Assembly (NCBI GenBank): GCA_013150915.1
Contig: JAADJE010000062.1
Span: 1-39,163 of the forward strand
Origin: Gammaproteobacteria bacterium
Lineage (GTDB): Bacteria; Pseudomonadota; Gammaproteobacteria; BMS3Bbin11
Length of the DNA stretch: 39,163 nucleotides
Reading direction: 5' to 3'
The position numbers and the translations under genes are program-made. The notes under the pieces were generated by a model. It ran no database searches and was not told the origin of the DNA. It was given only the letters and a program-made list of their open reading frames with translations. Shown piece after piece: positions 36,014 through 39,163 of the stretch. The stretch's first letter is position 1, and every line of letters starts with the position of its first letter.

Positions 36014-36907
36014 ATGACCCGTTCACATTTCAATGCCGGGCTTATCCAGGCCTCTTTTACGGATGACCTTGATGAGAACTGGAAAAAGCTTACTCAACTG
36101 CTTGAACAGGCAGCAGTTAGCGGCCTGGAACTGGTTGTGCTACCTGAACTTCATAACGGCCTCTATTTTTGCCAGCATGAAGACCGTCAGGAGTTTGGCC
36201 GCTCAGAACCTATTCCCGGGCCCACCACAGGATTCCTGTCTAGCCTGGCCAGGCGGCTGAAAATGGTCATTGTGGGCTCAGTATTTGAGCGCCGGGCAGC
36301 TGGCCTGTACCACAACACTGCCGTTGTTCTCGACAGTGACGGGAGTCTAGCGGACTGCTATCGCAAAATGCATATCCCTGACGACCCCGGTTATTACGAA
36401 AAATACTATTTTGCACCCGGCGATACAGGGTTCAGACCGATTAAAACCAGCCTTGGTAAAATTGGTGTTCTGCTGTGCTGGGATCAATGGTTCCCCGAAG
36501 CGGCACGTCTAATGGCTCTCGCGGGTGCAGAACTACTGGTCTACCCAACTGCCATAGGCTGGGATCCCACCGATGATGCTTCAGAAAAACAGAGGCAGCT
36601 GGATAGCTGGATAACAATTCAGCGTGGTCATGCCATCAGTAATGGCATACCCTTGCTGACAGCTAACCGGCATGGGCTTGAAGCAGACCCATCAAATAAA
36701 TCACAAGGAACCGACTTCTGGGGCAATAGCTTTATCTGCGGCCCACAGGGTGAAATACTGTCACAGACTGGTAGCAACAAAGACTGTCTCCTACAGACTG
36801 GGATCGATCTAACACACTGTGAACGAGTCAGACAGACCTGGCCATTCCTGCGCGACCGTCGAACTGATGCCTATGCGGGAATAAACCAACGATATCTTGA
36901 AGATTAA
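36014..36907 (+). CDS. aguB: N-carbamoylputrescine amidase
   Basis: A 297-residue nitrilase-family amidase that releases putrescine, CO2 and ammonia from N-carbamoylputrescine. The catalytic triad is visible: Glu in LPELHNGLYF, Lys in YRKMHIPDDPGYYEKYYF and Cys in LLCWDQWFPE. The GYYEKYYF segment is characteristic of AguB as opposed to other nitrilases. The ATG at 36014 follows an in-frame TTG. No strong ribosome site is seen. hinT follows 12 bases later, so the two may be cotranscribed. Confidence 0.92.
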   Translation: MTRSHFNAGLIQASFTDDLDENWKKLTQLLEQAAVSGLELVVLPELHNGLYFCQHEDRQEFGRSEPIPGPTTGFLSSLARRLKMVIVGSVFERRAAGLYHNTAVVLDSDGSLADCYRKMHIPDDPGYYEKYYFAPGDTGFRPIKTSLGKIGVLLCWDQWFPEAARLMALAGAELLVYPTAIGWDPTDDASEKQRQLDSWITIQRGHAISNGIPLLTANRHGLEADPSNKSQGTDFWGNSFICGPQGEILSQTGSNKDCLLQTGIDLTHCERVRQTWPFLRDRRTDAYAGINQRYLED

Positions 36908-36919
36908 CTGGAGAAAGAC

Positions 36920-37264
36920 ATGACAGATTGCCTGTTTTGTAAAATGATAAATGGTGAGATCAAGCCCGATACCGTCTATGAAGATGATGACATACTGGCA
37001 TTTAATGACATCAATCCTCAGGCCCCTACACATGTCCTTATCATTCCCAAAAAACATATCGACACGCTTAATGATGTGGAAGAATCTGATGAATATTTGT
37101 TGGGAAAACTAAGCCGTATCGCAGTGAAACTGGCAAACGATGCAGGTTTTGCCAGGGACGGGTATCGGGTGGTGATGAACTGTAATAACGCAGGGGGTCA
37201 GGCAGTTTACCACATACATCTTCACTTACTCGGCGGCAGGCAAATGAGCTGGCCTCCCGGGTAA
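36920..37264 (+). CDS. hinT: HIT family protein (HinT-like)
   Basis: A 114-residue histidine triad protein. It begins CLFCKMINGEI, and YHIHLHLLGGRQMSWPPG contains the HxHxH triad with the last His in the catalytic place. It hydrolyses purine nucleoside phosphoramidates in the cytoplasm. The C-terminus WPPG is typical for HinT. GGAGA precedes the ATG. Simple GTTGAAA-type repeats follow the stop. Confidence 0.93.
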   Translation: MTDCLFCKMINGEIKPDTVYEDDDILAFNDINPQAPTHVLIIPKKHIDTLNDVEESDEYLLGKLSRIAVKLANDAGFARDGYRVVMNCNNAGGQAVYHIHLHLLGGRQMSWPPG

Positions 37265-37274
37265 AAGATGAAAG

Positions 37275-37296
37275 ATTGAAAGTTGAAAGTTGAAAA
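37275..37296. repeat. Short heptamer tract GTTGAAA
   Basis: About three units of GTTGAAA in the gap between hinT and the TerB-like gene, preceded by GATGAAAG. The same gap holds nothing else of note. Confidence 0.5.
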
Positions 37297-37316
37297 ATAA
37301 AAAGCGAAGATAAAAT

Positions 37317-37778
37317 ATGTTCAAGCGAATTACTGCCTTTTTTGAAAGCACTATGTCAGTCACGGCGACTGGCATGGCGTACGATGACGACCATAAGAAA
37401 CAGATGGCGGCTGCGGCTTTATTTATCGAAGTACTGAAATCAGATTTTGAATACCTCGATGAAGAATGGACAACCGTAGAATCGTCATTGCGAGAATTAT
37501 TTGACCTCAGTAACGATGAAATTTTCCAGATTACTGCTCTGGCGGAAGAAGAAGTAAACAGCGCAGTCTCATTACGAAGCTTCACCCATTGCATCAATGA
37601 AAATTACTCGAATGAAGAAAAGCTAAGAATCGTTGAAATGTTATGGCGAATCGCACTGGCCGATGGGGTGATCAATAAGTATGAAAATCATATCATGCGG
37701 AAGATTAGTGCCTTGCTTTATATTCCACATAAAGATTATGTTCGAGCCAAGCAACAGGCAAGATTGCATAGAAACTGA
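37317..37778 (+). CDS. TerB-like protein
   Basis: A 153-residue helical protein of the TerB/DUF533-like group. KKQMAAAALFIEVLKSDFEYLDEEWTTVE and EKLRIVEMLWRIALADGVINKYENHIMRKIS are the two paired acidic helices usual for the family. Such proteins are often linked to tellurite or envelope stress, but stand-alone copies like this one have no known role. No ter operon is nearby. It ends at the repeat-rich gap. Confidence 0.82.
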   Translation: MFKRITAFFESTMSVTATGMAYDDDHKKQMAAAALFIEVLKSDFEYLDEEWTTVESSLRELFDLSNDEIFQITALAEEEVNSAVSLRSFTHCINENYSNEEKLRIVEMLWRIALADGVINKYENHIMRKISALLYIPHKDYVRAKQQARLHRN

Positions 37779-38079
37779 GTTTCAAGTTTCAAGAATAATA
37801 ACAAAATCAAGAATCAAAGAATTTTCCCACAGAGGGCGCAGGGGTACACAGGGGTTTTTTATGTGTTCAAAACCGTATTGAACTGAAAATAATTCTGTTA
37901 GGACGAACATTCGATATATTTTTATTCACGGCTGTCCCGTTAACACCACATCGTCATGCCGGGCTTGACCCGGTATCCAGTCGTTGAAAGCGCTGGATTC
38001 CAGCCAGTGATTTTTATTATAAGTCCCTTTTAACCTCTGTGGTGAATGAATTTGATTTTGAACTTGAAACTTAAAACTA
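37779..38079. repeat. Composite repeat region between convergent genes
   Basis: A 301-base gap with no visible gene. It starts with two GTTTCAA units (37779-37792), and AAGTTTCAAG (37784-37793) recurs inverted at 38063-38072. Inside are three 9-base units like CACAGAGGG (37828-37855) and GCTGTCCCGTTAAC (37931-37944, inverse of 32745-32758). A REP-type hairpin ATGCCGGG-CTTGA-CCCGGTAT (37956-37976) and a small palindrome GCTGGA-T-TCCAGC (37992-38004) follow. Confidence 0.75.
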
Positions 38080-38502
38080 TCATTTCTTCTTCGTCGCCTC
38101 AGCGGCTATCAACGCCTCAATCAATTTTGAACTTGTCTCACTAAGACGATTAACCTGATCATTCAGACTGGCAAGCTCTGCTTCTATCTTTTTCTGATAT
38201 TCCATTAAACGTAAAACTTTCTGTTCTGCCGGCGCTTCCACTGCAATGTTTCTATCTGCAACCCAGACAATTCGGTCCTCGCTTATCTGAACCCTGACAA
38301 ATCGACCCTGCCGCTCAAGCAAGCTGGCTTTTTCACCACAGTTCAGTTTTTCCGACAATGGTGCAGTATCAGGAGCCGGGTAGGCCTTTATCCGACAGGG
38401 CTCCGCTGACTTCAAATAGATCACTTCATCTGCAATCGAGACATTAAAAGCCAGTAATCCGGTAACTATGCCCGTAGCGAATTTTATCGTGATTTGATGC
38501 AT
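38080..38502 (-). CDS. Exported SH3-like protein with C-terminal coiled coil
   Basis: A 140-residue protein with a signal peptide (IKFATGIVTGLLAFNVSIA, cleavage probably after the SIA), a bacterial SH3-like segment (about 27-87: EPCRIKAYPAP...LNCGEKASLLERQGRFVRVQI...WVADRNI) and a C-terminal coiled coil (MEYQKKIEAELASLNDQVNRLSETSSKLIEAL). There are two cysteines in the SH3 part, possibly a disulfide. No transmembrane end as in YgiM-like proteins. Probably periplasmic and of unknown partner. Confidence 0.68.
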   Translation of the reverse strand: MHQITIKFATGIVTGLLAFNVSIADEVIYLKSAEPCRIKAYPAPDTAPLSEKLNCGEKASLLERQGRFVRVQISEDRIVWVADRNIAVEAPAEQKVLRLMEYQKKIEAELASLNDQVNRLSETSSKLIEALIAAEATKKK

Positions 38503-38666
38503 ACGCCGCCCTAATTGATATTAATTTTGTATCCATTTTTACCGCAAATTTACGGAACGGGACACTCTATCATAAAATAGTGAATCGGGTGTGGGGTAGA
38601 GATCATTTGACCTCTGGAGCAAGGTTAGCAACAATCAACGATAATACAGATATAGGGGACAGTATT

Positions 38667-39163
38667 ATGGTGCCACTGCATCAGATGTTTATTGCGACGG
38701 CGAAAAAATATTCCAGCGAAATCGCTATTGTCGATCGCAATCTACGCAAAAATATCACCTATGGCAGGGCACTGATCGGTGCTCTATTACTCGCCAGACG
38801 CTTCCGCATATACCAGGATGGCTATCTCGGGATAATGATCCCTAATTCCAGTGGCAGCATACTGGCTATTATCGCCACCCTGTTTGCCGGCAAAGTCCCC
38901 GTGATGATCAATTATTCCACGGGTGCGGCAGAAAACTCGGAATTTGCCCAACAGAAATGTAGTTTTCATACAATTATCCCCTCACGTGCCCTGCTCGAAA
39001 AACTGGGTTGCCGGCTGGTGCCCGGTATGGTTTTCATTGAGGATCTGATCGGCTCTGTTTCAAAATATGAAAAAATTCTAGCGGCCATAAAATCGAAACT
39101 GCCTGTTTTTCTTCTGCAAAACCTGGTACACAGGGGTGACCTGGAAGAAACAGCAGTAATCTT
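38667..39163 (+). CDS. Aas-like acyl-ACP/acyl-AMP synthetase, N-terminal part (runs off the window)
   Basis: An open frame from ATG 38667 (GGGGAC upstream) to the right edge, 165 codons without a stop. The translation includes LGIMIPNSSGSILAIIATLFAGKVPVMINYSTG and AEFAQQKC-like sequence with IIPSRALLEKL, resembling the synthetase domain of Aas (2-acyl-GPE acyltransferase/acyl-ACP synthetase). The ATP-binding motif lies beyond the edge. It is divergent from the SH3 gene across 164 bases. The substrate is probably a fatty acid. Confidence 0.75.
   Translation, partial: MVPLHQMFIATAKKYSSEIAIVDRNLRKNITYGRALIGALLLARRFRIYQDGYLGIMIPNSSGSILAIIATLFAGKVPVMINYSTGAAENSEFAQQKCSFHTIIPSRALLEKLGCRLVPGMVFIEDLIGSVSKYEKILAAIKSKLPVFLLQNLVHRGDLEETAVI

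Overview
The window looks like a gammaproteobacterial chromosome with a foreign block at its left end. The assignment rests on gene content and neighbourhoods: hda, purM-purN-DUF3108, clpS-clpA, an E. coli-type icd, mnmA-purB, hflD, aguA-aguB and a DUF2069 membrane protein. No rRNA, tRNA, transposase gene or CRISPR array was found. The genus cannot be named from this sequence alone.

Left block (1-5714). Five tightly packed, visibly GC-rich plus-strand genes: the 3' end of an unrecognised ORF, an acyl carrier protein, an acyl/aryl-AMP ligase and two cobalamin-type radical SAM enzymes. A much more AT-rich chorismate lyase-like (Rv2949c/DUF98-type) gene follows. Together they look like an undescribed pathway that loads a carboxylic acid, perhaps 4-hydroxybenzoate, on a carrier protein and alters it by radical chemistry. 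The block ends in a 160-bp MITE flanked by a TTAG duplication. Resident genes begin directly beyond it.

Backbone part 1 (5762-16848): a UDP-glucuronate epimerase-like gene, an ArsC-like reductase, DUF2069, hda with a CDP-alcohol phosphatidyltransferase, the purM-purN-DUF3108 overlap operon, clpS-clpA, a possible 31-residue ORF upstream of clpS, icd, and an orphan CsgG-like secreted protein with a good sigma70-type promoter.

Backbone part 2 (16868-31578): a second MITE copy, a 1109-residue sensor with three PAS domains plus GGDEF and EAL domains, mnmA-purB, a PLD-like fragment protein, an NlpC/P60 lipoprotein, and a minus-strand run. In transcription order that run is an oxidoreductase, an aminotransferase, an S9 peptidase, a GCS2-type ligase, an aspartoacylase-like M14 enzyme and hflD, most of them overlapping.

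Backbone part 3 (31726-39163): an SDR, DUF1015, an unknown 184-residue protein, a third MITE-like copy, the agmatine-to-putrescine pair aguA-aguB, hinT, a TerB-like protein, an exported SH3/coiled-coil protein, and the start of an Aas-like acyl-ACP/acyl-AMP synthetase running off the right edge.

A recurring theme is the intergenic DNA. Three related MITE-like elements share a terminal inverted repeat. Several gaps carry short tandem repeats (7-mers, 9-mers, a 6-mer), REP-type hairpins and inverted arms. One 14-bp word occurs in two of these repeat islands in opposite orientation.
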